From JBLFWJ01 sp047611425 (GTDB lineage Bacteria > Bacteroidota > Bacteroidia > UBA10329): 39,232 nt of DNA. Below are positions 17,290-24,619 of this stretch, piece by piece (the first letter of the stretch is position 1; each line of letters begins with the position of its first letter). A program made the translations under genes and the position numbers. The notes beneath the pieces were generated by a model that saw only the letters and a list, made by a program, of their open reading frames with translations, was not told where the DNA came from and searched no databases. Location of the stretch: positions 1 through 39,232 of the forward strand of contig JBLFWJ010000005.1 in assembly GCA_047611425.1 (NCBI GenBank), read 5' to 3'.

Positions 17290-19494
17290 ATGCCTGAAGC
17301 TGCAGTACAACATGATTTGAGTAAGTCTCTGGAGAAGTTCTTCGGATTCAAGAAGTTCAAAGGGGAACAAGAGCCTATAATGGAAAGCCTCCTTGCCGGG
17401 GCAGATTCTTTCGTGATCATGCCAACCGGTGGAGGAAAGTCACTTTGCTATCAGCTTCCCGCCTTGATGTCTGAAGGAACTGCCTTGATTGTTTCACCGC
17501 TTATCGCGTTGATGAAAAATCAGGTGGATGCTATTCGAGGATTCGGAACGGACGATTCAATCGCACACTTTCTAAACTCATCCCTTTCAAAGGGAGCAGC
17601 CGAGCAAGTAAGAGCTGACGTTAAAGACGGAAAAACCAAATTACTTTACGTTGCTCCAGAATCTTTAACCAAGCCAGAGAATATTGAATTCTTCAAGTCG
17701 GTTACGGTTTCATTTGTTGCAATTGACGAAGCACACTGCATCTCGGAATGGGGACATGATTTCCGTCCAGAATACAGGAAACTTCGACCTATGATTGAAG
17801 CAATTGGAAGTTGTCCTGTGATTGCTTTAACAGCAACAGCAACACCCAAGGTGCAGCAGGACATTATGAAAAATCTGGGCATGGACAATGCCAATGTTTT
17901 CATGTCGTCATTTAATCGAGACAATCTCTTTTATCAAGTTAGACCAAAAACAAAAGATGTTGCCAAAGACATCATCAAGTACATTAAAGGTCACATGGGT
18001 AAATCAGGCATTATTTATTGCCTGAGTAGGAAAAAGGTTGAGGAGATTGCTGAGACTTTAGCGGTCAACGGTATTAATGCCTTGCCTTATCATGCGGGTC
18101 TTGATGCCGGTACAAGAGCAAGAAATCAAGACGCATTCTTGATGGAAGATGCAGATGTAATTGTAGCAACAATTGCTTTTGGAATGGGAATCGACAAGCC
18201 AGATGTTCGGTTTGTAATCCATCATGAGATTCCTAAAAGTTTAGAAGGATATTACCAGGAGACAGGCCGCGCAGGAAGAGACGGAGGAGAAGGAAATTGT
18301 ATCGCGTTTTACAGTTATGCAGACATTCAAAAGCTGGAGAAATTCATGAAAGGCAAGCCAATTTCTGAACAAGAAATTGGCAAACAGCTTTTAAATGAAG
18401 TGGTTTCCTATTCGGAAACCGCGGTTTGCAGAAGGCGCTTTCTCCTCCACTATTTTGGAGAGGAGTATGACGAGAAAAATTGCAACAACGAGTGCGATAA
18501 TTGTAGCAATCCAAAGAGAAAGCAGGAAGCAAAGGAGGAAATGGTGCTGCTTTTAAACTCTGTACTGGATGTAAAAGAAAAGTTCAAGTCGGATCACCTT
18601 GTTGATTTTCTTTTGGGAATAAACACCAACACGATTAAGACTTACAAGCACGACATGCTTGAACGTTTCGGAGCGGGTTCTGACGAAAACGAAAAGTATT
18701 GGAATGCACTATTCCGACAGGCGATAATTTCTGAATTCCTCACAAAGGATATTGAGAATTATGGGCTGCTAAAAATGGCGGATAGAGGGCGAGCCTACTT
18801 AGATAAGCCGGTCAGCTTTATGATGACTCTGGATCACGATTATCAATCAGCCAGCGATGCTGATATTCTTGTGAATCAAGGTGGTGGTGGAAAAGGTGGT
18901 GGAGACGACATGCTGATGAAGATGCTGAAAGATCTCAGAAAGCAGGTTGCTGATGAGAAGGGCGTCCCTCCTTTTGTGGTTTTCCAAGATCCGTCATTGG
19001 ACGAAATGTCCATCAACTATCCAATTACCATTGATGAGCTTAAGCAGATTTCAGGTGTTGGTCACGGAAAAGCCCTTCGATACGGAAAAGATTTTGTTGC
19101 GCTGATTGCAGATTACGTTGAGGAAAACGAGATTGAGCGTCCACAGGATATGATCATTCGATCTGTGGTCAATAAGTCGAGCAACAAAGTTTATATCATT
19201 CAAAGTATTGACCGAAAGCAAGATCTATCTGATGTTGCCAGTGCTAAGGGCTTGACAATGAATGATCTGCTCACGGAAATTGAACACATTCTTTCTTCTG
19301 GTACAAAGATTAGCTTGGAATATTACATCAATGAAGAAATTGACGAGGACAAGCAGGAAGAGGTTCACGATTACTTCTTGGAATCAGACGATGATTCCGT
19401 TCAAGCGGCATTGGATGAATTAGGCGAGGATGACTACACAGAAGAAGAAATCCGACTACTTAGAATCAAGTTCATCTCCGAACTAGGCCACTAA
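17290..19494 (+). CDS. recQ: ATP-dependent DNA helicase RecQ
   Basis: A 734-residue 3'-5' DNA helicase for recombination and fork repair. Walker A is MPTGGGKS at 44-51, the DEAH box is at 146-149, TATATPKV is motif III, and QETGRAGRDGGEG is motif VI with the arginine finger. The RQC zinc cysteines appear in CRRRFLLHYFG through CNNECDNC. An HRDC domain (LDEMSINYPITIDELKQISGVGHGK region) lies near 560-630. The C-terminus adds a further helix-turn-helix-like and very acidic tail (about 650-734), common in Bacteroidota RecQ. It ends directly against the convergent gldE-gldD stop with no spacer. Confidence 0.96.
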   Translation: MPEAAVQHDLSKSLEKFFGFKKFKGEQEPIMESLLAGADSFVIMPTGGGKSLCYQLPALMSEGTALIVSPLIALMKNQVDAIRGFGTDDSIAHFLNSSLSKGAAEQVRADVKDGKTKLLYVAPESLTKPENIEFFKSVTVSFVAIDEAHCISEWGHDFRPEYRKLRPMIEAIGSCPVIALTATATPKVQQDIMKNLGMDNANVFMSSFNRDNLFYQVRPKTKDVAKDIIKYIKGHMGKSGIIYCLSRKKVEEIAETLAVNGINALPYHAGLDAGTRARNQDAFLMEDADVIVATIAFGMGIDKPDVRFVIHHEIPKSLEGYYQETGRAGRDGGEGNCIAFYSYADIQKLEKFMKGKPISEQEIGKQLLNEVVSYSETAVCRRRFLLHYFGEEYDEKNCNNECDNCSNPKRKQEAKEEMVLLLNSVLDVKEKFKSDHLVDFLLGINTNTIKTYKHDMLERFGAGSDENEKYWNALFRQAIISEFLTKDIENYGLLKMADRGRAYLDKPVSFMMTLDHDYQSASDADILVNQGGGGKGGGDDMLMKMLKDLRKQVADEKGVPPFVVFQDPSLDEMSINYPITIDELKQISGVGHGKALRYGKDFVALIADYVEENEIERPQDMIIRSVVNKSSNKVYIIQSIDRKQDLSDVASAKGLTMNDLLTEIEHILSSGTKISLEYYINEEIDEDKQEEVHDYFLESDDDSVQAALDELGEDDYTEEEIRLLRIKFISELGH

Positions 19495-21468
19495 TTAACT
19501 TTCTAAATCAGTCCATTGAAAGGTGTTGAGCAGATGCTCAATATCCGTTTCAATGTGTTCTATTACGGGCTGAAGCGAATCGTTATTTGGCCGTGTCATG
19601 AAATAGAGAGATCCACGTAAAAAGTGATCCAAACTATCGGTTACGAAAAACTGATATGGTGAGGCCGCCCCGATTCCAGAGATTTTGTAGGCGATTCCAT
19701 GTACACGCTTCGTAGGTGAGAAAAGCAATGTCTCTTCGATTCCTGAAGCCATGGAAATGTGCTTATTCGTGAGGGTTCTAGCCTGTTCTAAAAAATCAAT
19801 CAAATTGCCTTTGATGGGTTTATAGGTTAAATGCACTCTGGCTTTTTGCTTTGGGAAATAGACATCCATCCAACAGGGCTCTGCATTATGAGACGAGTCG
19901 GGCATTACTTTGGCGTATGTAGGCACCTCAAACTCAAAAGCACAATCGTCACTCCATGGTTCGTACTGATGCTCCGGCAAATCAATTCGGATATAGCCTT
20001 TTGGTTTTGGAGTGTGGTCATCTGTGCAGCCCACTAATAATGATGAAATTCCGATGAGTGTAATAATCAGCAGATTGGCGTTTCCGCCACCTCTAGAGTC
20101 GCTTTTAGGATCCACGTAACTCCTGTCAATTGTGGCCTTTACTCTTTTAATCCTCCTCTTATCCGCAGCTTCAACGGTAAACTGAAACTCCCTAAACTTC
20201 ACCTTTTCATTAACCTTCGGAATGACACCCGACAATTCTAGGATGAATCCAGCCAATGTATCGGACTCGCCTTTATTTGCTTCGAATTCTTCCCCTTCGA
20301 TGTCCATGACACGATAGAATTCTTTGAGGTGGGTCTTTGCCTCAAATACAAAATTGTCATCGTCCAGTTTGGAATAAACCAGTTCATCCTGATCAAATTC
20401 ATCCGAGATATCGCCAACTATTTCCTCGATAATGTCCTCTAGGGTAATGATTCCAGAAGTCCCTCCATACTCATCTACCACCACAGCTAAGTGAATCTTC
20501 TTGTCTTTGAATTCTTCCAAAAGATCATCAATCATCTTACTCTCCGGAACGAAGAATGGCTCACGAATGAGCTTTTGCCATTTGAATTCATCCCCTTCTT
20601 CAGAAACACCCAAGAGGTCCTTTACGTAGATCACTCCCAATACATTATCGAAAGTTCCTTCATAAACCGGAATTCGAGAGTAACCTGCTTCCCTTATATC
20701 GGCAAGCAACTGATGATAGCTAATAGTAGAATCAACGGCCTCAACGTCTGTACGAGGGCACATAATCTGCTTTACATCCGTATTTCCAAACTTGACAATC
20801 CCCTCAAGAATTTTGTGCTCTTCCTTTTCCTTATGCGTTTTTACTTCTGTGATTTCCAAAGCGTGCGATAACTCATCAACAGAAATAGTCTTTCGATAAT
20901 TGCTCATTCTGCGATCCACAAAACCGGTCAACTCAATTAAAACGTAGGAAAGTGGATAAAGAACTACTCCTATATAATGGAGCGGATAAGCCAGCGTAGT
21001 TGAATACTTCTTGGCATTCTGGTGAGCCACAGTTTTGGGTAATATTTCGCCAAAAAGCAATAACAGCAAGGTCACACCTACTACTTGAACTGCCCACCCA
21101 ACCGGAATTGAAAATCCAAGAACCTGCATGTAGAGATCCTCTGAAGGAATAAATACAGAAACCAAGTAAGCCGAATAGATGATGAATCCGACATTAACTA
21201 GGTTGTTTCCAATCAAGATTGTAGCCAACAATCGCTTCGGGCGATCCAAGAGTTTGGTCACCATTTTCCCAGCACCCTTATCGGATTCAGTCAATTCCTC
21301 AAGAATTTTTCTGTCGAGGGAAAAGAATGCAATCTCGGCCCCAGAAAAAAGTGCTGAAAGAATTAAAAGACACAGCAGGACGCCAGCCGAAATAGCCATC
21401 ATCAGTGTGTCACCATCAGAAAGTATCTGTAAAAATGGAACCGTTTCCGGTTGCGGAGGTTCTTCCAA
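19495..21468 (-). CDS. Fused gliding motility protein GldE-GldD
   Basis: A single 657-codon frame covers two proteins that are normally separate. Residues 1 to about 450 are GldE: membrane segments of the CNNM type (VLLCLLILSALFSGAEIAFF, FSIPVGWAVQVVGVTLLLLL), GEILPKTVAHQNAKK, a CBS pair (IMCPRTDVEAVD, YSRIPVYEGTFDNVLGVIYV, LAVVVDEYGGTSGIITLEDI) and a CorC/HlyC domain ending near RRIKRVKATIDR. Residues about 456-657 are GldD, including a lipoprotein-like signal with lipobox LVGC (Cys 481) and YKISGIGAASPYQFFVTD. Both are essential for gliding and T9SS function in Flavobacterium, in the same order behind mutY and ssb. No stop separates them. An in-frame GTG at 20115 could start GldD separately. 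The GldE start is TTG (an upstream in-frame stop leaves no alternative except the later ATG ATG). Confidence 0.85.
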   Translation of the reverse strand: MEEPPQPETVPFLQILSDGDTLMMAISAGVLLCLLILSALFSGAEIAFFSLDRKILEELTESDKGAGKMVTKLLDRPKRLLATILIGNNLVNVGFIIYSAYLVSVFIPSEDLYMQVLGFSIPVGWAVQVVGVTLLLLLFGEILPKTVAHQNAKKYSTTLAYPLHYIGVVLYPLSYVLIELTGFVDRRMSNYRKTISVDELSHALEITEVKTHKEKEEHKILEGIVKFGNTDVKQIMCPRTDVEAVDSTISYHQLLADIREAGYSRIPVYEGTFDNVLGVIYVKDLLGVSEEGDEFKWQKLIREPFFVPESKMIDDLLEEFKDKKIHLAVVVDEYGGTSGIITLEDIIEEIVGDISDEFDQDELVYSKLDDDNFVFEAKTHLKEFYRVMDIEGEEFEANKGESDTLAGFILELSGVIPKVNEKVKFREFQFTVEAADKRRIKRVKATIDRSYVDPKSDSRGGGNANLLIITLIGISSLLVGCTDDHTPKPKGYIRIDLPEHQYEPWSDDCAFEFEVPTYAKVMPDSSHNAEPCWMDVYFPKQKARVHLTYKPIKGNLIDFLEQARTLTNKHISMASGIEETLLFSPTKRVHGIAYKISGIGAASPYQFFVTDSLDHFLRGSLYFMTRPNNDSLQPVIEHIETDIEHLLNTFQWTDLES

Positions 21469-21501
21469 TTCAGTGCGATTCGTTCAACTCAGGCCCGATG
21501 A

Positions 21502-21924
21502 TCAAAAGGGAAGATCGTCATCGGGAGAGGCCGCAGGACCAGTCGGCTCGTTTACCACGGCTGGGCCAGGATCCCCACTATTTCCTTGACCGGGTTTCCC
21601 GCCAAGCATATTCATGGTATCACCAACAATCTCTGTGGTATAGCGCTTATTGCCATCCTTATCATCCCAAGATCTTGTCTTAATCCGTCCTTCAACATAA
21701 ACCGAATTACCCTTCTTAAGATACTTCTCAGCTATTTCAGCTAGACCTCTCCAAAGCACAACGTTATGCCACTCTGTGGAATCAACTCTTTTTCCTTCTT
21801 TGTCCTTATAAGTCTCGGTCGTAGCAATCGAGAATGTTGCCACCTTAACTCCGCTATCCAATGCTCTAATCTCTGGGTCTTTTCCGAGATTGCCGACTAA
21901 TATTGCTTTGTTCACTCCTGCCAT
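21502..21924 (-). CDS. ssb: Single-stranded DNA-binding protein
   Basis: A 140-residue SSB: the OB fold MAGVNKAILVGNLGKDPEIR, ATFSIATTETYKD, TEWHNVVLW, EKYLKKGNSVYVEGRIKTRSW and the acidic tip DDDLPF, used to recruit repair partners. I chose the ATG at 21924 because it opens the conserved N-terminus; an upstream frame extension to 21966 has no homology. It lies between mutY and gldE, 33 bases before the gldE TTG. A -7-like box (CATATTTG on the minus strand, about 45 bases upstream) could give it a separate promoter. Confidence 0.96.
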   Translation of the reverse strand: MAGVNKAILVGNLGKDPEIRALDSGVKVATFSIATTETYKDKEGKRVDSTEWHNVVLWRGLAEIAEKYLKKGNSVYVEGRIKTRSWDDKDGNKRYTTEIVGDTMNMLGGKPGQGNSGDPGPAVVNEPTGPAASPDDDLPF

Positions 21925-21984
21925 AACTTTTCTATTAATGTGTTTGGATTTATTAATCCCTAACAAATATGGTAATCTTCCAGA

Positions 21985-23037
21985 TCAATCGCAAGCAATG
22001 TTTTCCAAGTATTGGGTAATCAATCTAGGCATGGCAAAGTTGCTCAATTCATCCATACGGCAAGTGATAAATTCACCGGTTGAATTCATTTTTTCGACCT
22101 CAACATGTATAAAGATTGCACTTAAATTTTGATGGGAAAGAACGTGCCTAATCGTTTCGGACATTCGAGTCACAAAGCAATCCGCATCCATCAATTCATG
22201 TTTTGCAATTGTGGCAGCTGGGTTCAAAAATGCCTTTTTGCCTTCGACTTCTATAAGTGGAAATTGATAAAGTCCCTCCCAAATATCTCCCGCTAATCTT
22301 CTGGCCAAGAGGGTCTTTCCGTTCAATTCCGGAATCATATAAATAAAGTATCGGTTTCGCTTTTTCACCTTTTTCGTGCGAACAGGATACTCGAGTTCAA
22401 GACCTTCTAAATGCGCCTGACAATTTCCAGCAAGTGGACAAACATCACACTCAACCGACTTGGGCAAACACACAGTTGCCCCCAATTCCATCATGGCTTG
22501 ATTGAAATCACCAGGACGGTCAATTGGAATTTCCTTTTTCAAGAACGCTTGGATACGTTTCTTGGTTTTTCCTTCATCAATGGAATTAGAATCGGCCAAT
22601 AATCGTGTAGCAACTCGAAGGACATTTCCATCAACCGAAGGTTCCGGAATATTGAAGGCCATACTTGAAATTGCCGCAGCTGTATATGGGCCTATTCCTT
22701 TCAACGTCAAAATGTCATCAAACGAAGTAGGGAATTCACCGTTAAAATCATTGAGTATTTGGTGCGCTGCCGAACGCATATTTCTAGCCCGTGAATAATA
22801 GCCAAGTCCTTCCCATATTTTCAACACTTCATCCTCTTCACAAGTAGCCAAACTTTCAATGTTCGGAAACCTTTCAATAAATCGTTCAAAGTACGGCAGA
22901 CCTTGATCCACACGTGTTTGCTGAAGTATGATTTCAGAAACCCAAATGGTATACGGATCCTTGGTTAATCGCCATGGTAAATCCCGTTTCACACGGCCAT
23001 ACCATTCCAACAATGCTTCAGAATTCAGATGCTTCAC
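21985..23037 (-). CDS. mutY: A/G-specific adenine DNA glycosylase MutY
   Basis: A 350-residue glycosylase that removes adenine opposite 8-oxoguanine. It has RDLPWRLTKDPYTIWVSEII followed by LQQTRV (catalytic Glu region), the helix-hairpin-helix LTLKGIGPYTAAAISS, the catalytic aspartate in PSVDGNVLRV, and the 4Fe-4S cysteines C-x6-C-x2-C-x5-C (CLPKSVECDVCPLAGNC). The C-terminal NUDIX-like domain includes GKTLLARRLAGDIWEGLYQF and RHVLSHQNLSAIF. The start is GTG at 23037, because a TGA lies two codons upstream and the N-terminus has normal length. An exact -7 box ends 4 bases before it. Confidence 0.95.
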   Translation of the reverse strand: MKHLNSEALLEWYGRVKRDLPWRLTKDPYTIWVSEIILQQTRVDQGLPYFERFIERFPNIESLATCEEDEVLKIWEGLGYYSRARNMRSAAHQILNDFNGEFPTSFDDILTLKGIGPYTAAAISSMAFNIPEPSVDGNVLRVATRLLADSNSIDEGKTKKRIQAFLKKEIPIDRPGDFNQAMMELGATVCLPKSVECDVCPLAGNCQAHLEGLELEYPVRTKKVKKRNRYFIYMIPELNGKTLLARRLAGDIWEGLYQFPLIEVEGKKAFLNPAATIAKHELMDADCFVTRMSETIRHVLSHQNLSAIFIHVEVEKMNSTGEFITCRMDELSNFAMPRLITQYLENIACD

Positions 23038-23041
23038 GGGT

Positions 23042-23049
23042 CAAATGTA
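23042..23049 (-). promoter_or_regulatory. -7 promoter box of mutY, implying a leaderless transcript
   Basis: TACATTTG on the minus strand is an exact match to TAnnTTTG and ends only 4 bases before the GTG start. With the usual distance from box to start site, transcription would begin at or next to the start codon. A TTC rather than TTG lies at the -33 distance. Confidence 0.5.
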
Positions 23050-23168
23050 TTGGTCTAAACTGCTGCGTTGAACGTTCATTTTGTAATTCATTGGTCGATC
23101 ATCATCCTAACACTTGATTTCCAAGTAGTTATGAATTAAAAAAGCTGCTTTCAGATCGATTAATCTTT

Positions 23169-23176
23169 TACCTTTG
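23169..23176 (+). promoter_or_regulatory. -7 promoter box of the HU gene
   Basis: TACCTTTG is an exact match to TAnnTTTG, 44 bases before the HU ATG. The -33 side is weak. Confidence 0.55.
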
Positions 23177-23179
23177 CAT

Positions 23180-23203
23180 CCCTTTTCAATTTTTGGGAAA
23201 GGG
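23180..23203 (+). promoter_or_regulatory. Hairpin in the HU gene leader
   Basis: CCCTTTTC (23180-23187) pairs with GGAAAGGG (23196-23203), 8 bp with one G-T pair and an 8-base loop. It would sit at the very 5' end of the HU message if the adjacent -7 box is used, where it could protect the RNA (inference). Confidence 0.4.
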
Positions 23204-23220
23204 TTAAAGATCAGCACGTT

Positions 23221-23505
23221 ATGACCAAGGCAGACATCGTAAATGAGATCTCCGAGCAGACCGGGATCGAAAAAGTTGAGGTTCAAAGAACAGTTGAAGC
23301 ATTTATGCACTCGGTAAAAAACTCCCTCTCGAAGGGTAATAACGTTTACCTACGCGGCTTCGGTAGCTTCATCGTAAAGAGGCGCGCTCAGAAAACCGGA
23401 AGAATCATTTCCAGAAATACCACAATTGTAATTCCTGAACACAGCATCCCTGCGTTCAAGCCATCGAAGACATTTGTCGGTCAGGTGAAGGAAAACTTGA
23501 AGTAA
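23221..23505 (+). CDS. HU/IHF-family DNA-binding protein
   Basis: A 94-residue histone-like protein that bends DNA as a dimer. It shows MTKADIVNEISEQTGI, the turn LRGFGSFIVKRR and the DNA-wrapping arm with TIVIPEHSIPAFKPSKTF. The length is standard. The N-terminal part and the arm fit the HU/IHF-beta-like group often found upstream of rng in Bacteroidota. It has its own good promoter box. The TPR gene begins 4 bases after its stop, so it is probably the head of the operon to rng. Confidence 0.93.
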   Translation: MTKADIVNEISEQTGIEKVEVQRTVEAFMHSVKNSLSKGNNVYLRGFGSFIVKRRAQKTGRIISRNTTIVIPEHSIPAFKPSKTFVGQVKENLK

Positions 23506-23509
23506 GATT

Positions 23510-24355
23510 TTGGGCAGAAAACAGATCATAGTACTTATATCAGGAATTAGCTTAGCTTTTCTCCTGTATTTGGCTCCAACTTCGCCAGCATCCGATGCTG
23601 GTGTAGAATTGGAATCAAGCGAGGCTGCATCTGAGTCTGATTACGATTTATTTACCGATGTAACGGAAGCGCGAAATGACATGGATGCTGAGGCATTGGC
23701 TTATCTAGATAAGTTTGAGCCAGCAGCTTCCTCCGAAGATTCTGAAGAGGCTTCAGCTGCTTTCGATTCATTGGTTACAGTTTTTGATACCATGCGCAAA
23801 CCGGGCGCTGCTGCATACTATTTAGAGCAAAAGGCAATGCGAAGCGGCAGTCAAGAAGATTGGACGGTTGCTGCAGAACGATTTATGATTCTTGGGAAGT
23901 ACATGGGTGAAAACCTTCAAAAAGCAGCATGGTACCAGCACGGATCTGAGGCTTACAAAAAGGCATTGGAATTAGATCCCGAAAACGTTGATTTACAAAT
24001 TGATTTGGGAGTAACATTGGTTGAAGGCGCTGGCTTTACCGGTCAAATGCCAATGGAAGGAATTGGAATGTTGAGAAAGGCTATCGAGTTGGAGCCGGAC
24101 AATGCAAAAGGTCATTTTTACCTCGGCTATTTTGCCGAACGATCAGGACAGTTGGATAAAGCAATGGAACGATATGGTAAAGTTCTAGAGCTTGACCCAG
24201 AAAACATGGAAACACATCTGTACATGGCTCAGGTGTGTGAGAAACAAAACAATAAGGATGGCGCCATTGGCCATCTAACCGAATTCAGAGGATCACTTAC
24301 TGATCCGAAAGAAATAGCTGAAGTTGATCAGCAAATAGAATCACTAAAAAATTAA
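23510..24355 (+). CDS. TPR-repeat protein with N-terminal membrane anchor or signal
   Basis: A 281-residue protein starting with TTG: a short basic N-terminus and one hydrophobic segment (IIVLISGISLAFLLYLAP), a Ser/Glu/Ala-rich low-complexity stretch (about 25-80), then TPR units seen as AYKKALELDPENVDLQIDLG, LRKAIELEPDNAKGHFYLGY and AMERYGKVLELDPENMETHL. The domain is probably periplasmic, as a scaffold for protein contacts. No specific partner can be named. It is tightly spaced between HU and the small basic gene that precedes rng, a neighbourhood I recognise in other Bacteroidota. Confidence 0.82.
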   Translation: MGRKQIIVLISGISLAFLLYLAPTSPASDAGVELESSEAASESDYDLFTDVTEARNDMDAEALAYLDKFEPAASSEDSEEASAAFDSLVTVFDTMRKPGAAAYYLEQKAMRSGSQEDWTVAAERFMILGKYMGENLQKAAWYQHGSEAYKKALELDPENVDLQIDLGVTLVEGAGFTGQMPMEGIGMLRKAIELEPDNAKGHFYLGYFAERSGQLDKAMERYGKVLELDPENMETHLYMAQVCEKQNNKDGAIGHLTEFRGSLTDPKEIAEVDQQIESLKN

Positions 24356-24376
24356 ACACACTTAAAGCATATTATC

Positions 24377-24469
24377 ATGCCAAGCGGAAAAAAGAGAAAA
24401 AGACATAAGATGGCTACTCACAAGCGTAAGAAGCGTTTGCGAAAAAACCGTCATAAGAAGAAGAAGTAA
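24377..24469 (+). CDS. 30-residue very basic protein, AURKAIP1/COX24 (mS38-like) family
   Basis: An ORF starting at ATG 24377 gives a 30-residue protein made almost wholly of Lys, Arg and His: MPSGKKRKRHKMATHKRKKR, then LRKNRHKKKK. This is the pattern of the short Bacteroidota proteins called AURKAIP1/COX24-domain proteins, related to the mitochondrial small-subunit protein mS38. The role is probably a ribosome-bound rRNA-stabilising peptide (family knowledge plus inference). It lies 21 bases after the TPR gene and 150 bases before rng. It is short enough to be missed by most gene callers. The composition and codon-perfect length make it a real gene. Confidence 0.85.
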   Translation: MPSGKKRKRHKMATHKRKKRLRKNRHKKKK

Positions 24470-24491
24470 TCAACTAGTTGCAGGATGGGCC

Positions 24492-24510
24492 TTCGGGCCT
24501 TTTCCCTCGC
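24492..24510 (+). terminator. Weak intrinsic terminator after the mS38-like gene
   Basis: A GGCC stem closed by a TTCG tetraloop is followed by TTTT, about 20 bases after the small gene's stop. The stem is only 4-5 bp, so termination is probably partial, leaving some transcription into rng. Confidence 0.45.
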
Positions 24511-24547
24511 GGCCTCGTCCGCAGTTGATTTCTTTTTGATCATTGTG

Positions 24548-24581
24548 AAGTGGCCTCCGGCATTAGACCGGAGGCACACTT
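24548..24581 (+). promoter_or_regulatory. Strong hairpin in the rng leader
   Basis: AAGTGGCCTCCGG (24548-24560) pairs with CCGGAGGC (24568-24575) and CACTT (24577-24581), a 13-bp stem with one bulged A and a 7-base loop, 38 bases before the rng GTG. No T-tract follows. RNase E autoregulates through hairpins in its own leader in E. coli; a similar role here is inference. A second small hairpin (GTTGT/ACAAC) lies just downstream near 24594-24608. Confidence 0.55.
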
Positions 24582-24619
24582 GAAGCCCGGTGGGTTGTCC
24601 TGTACAACAACACCATTAA

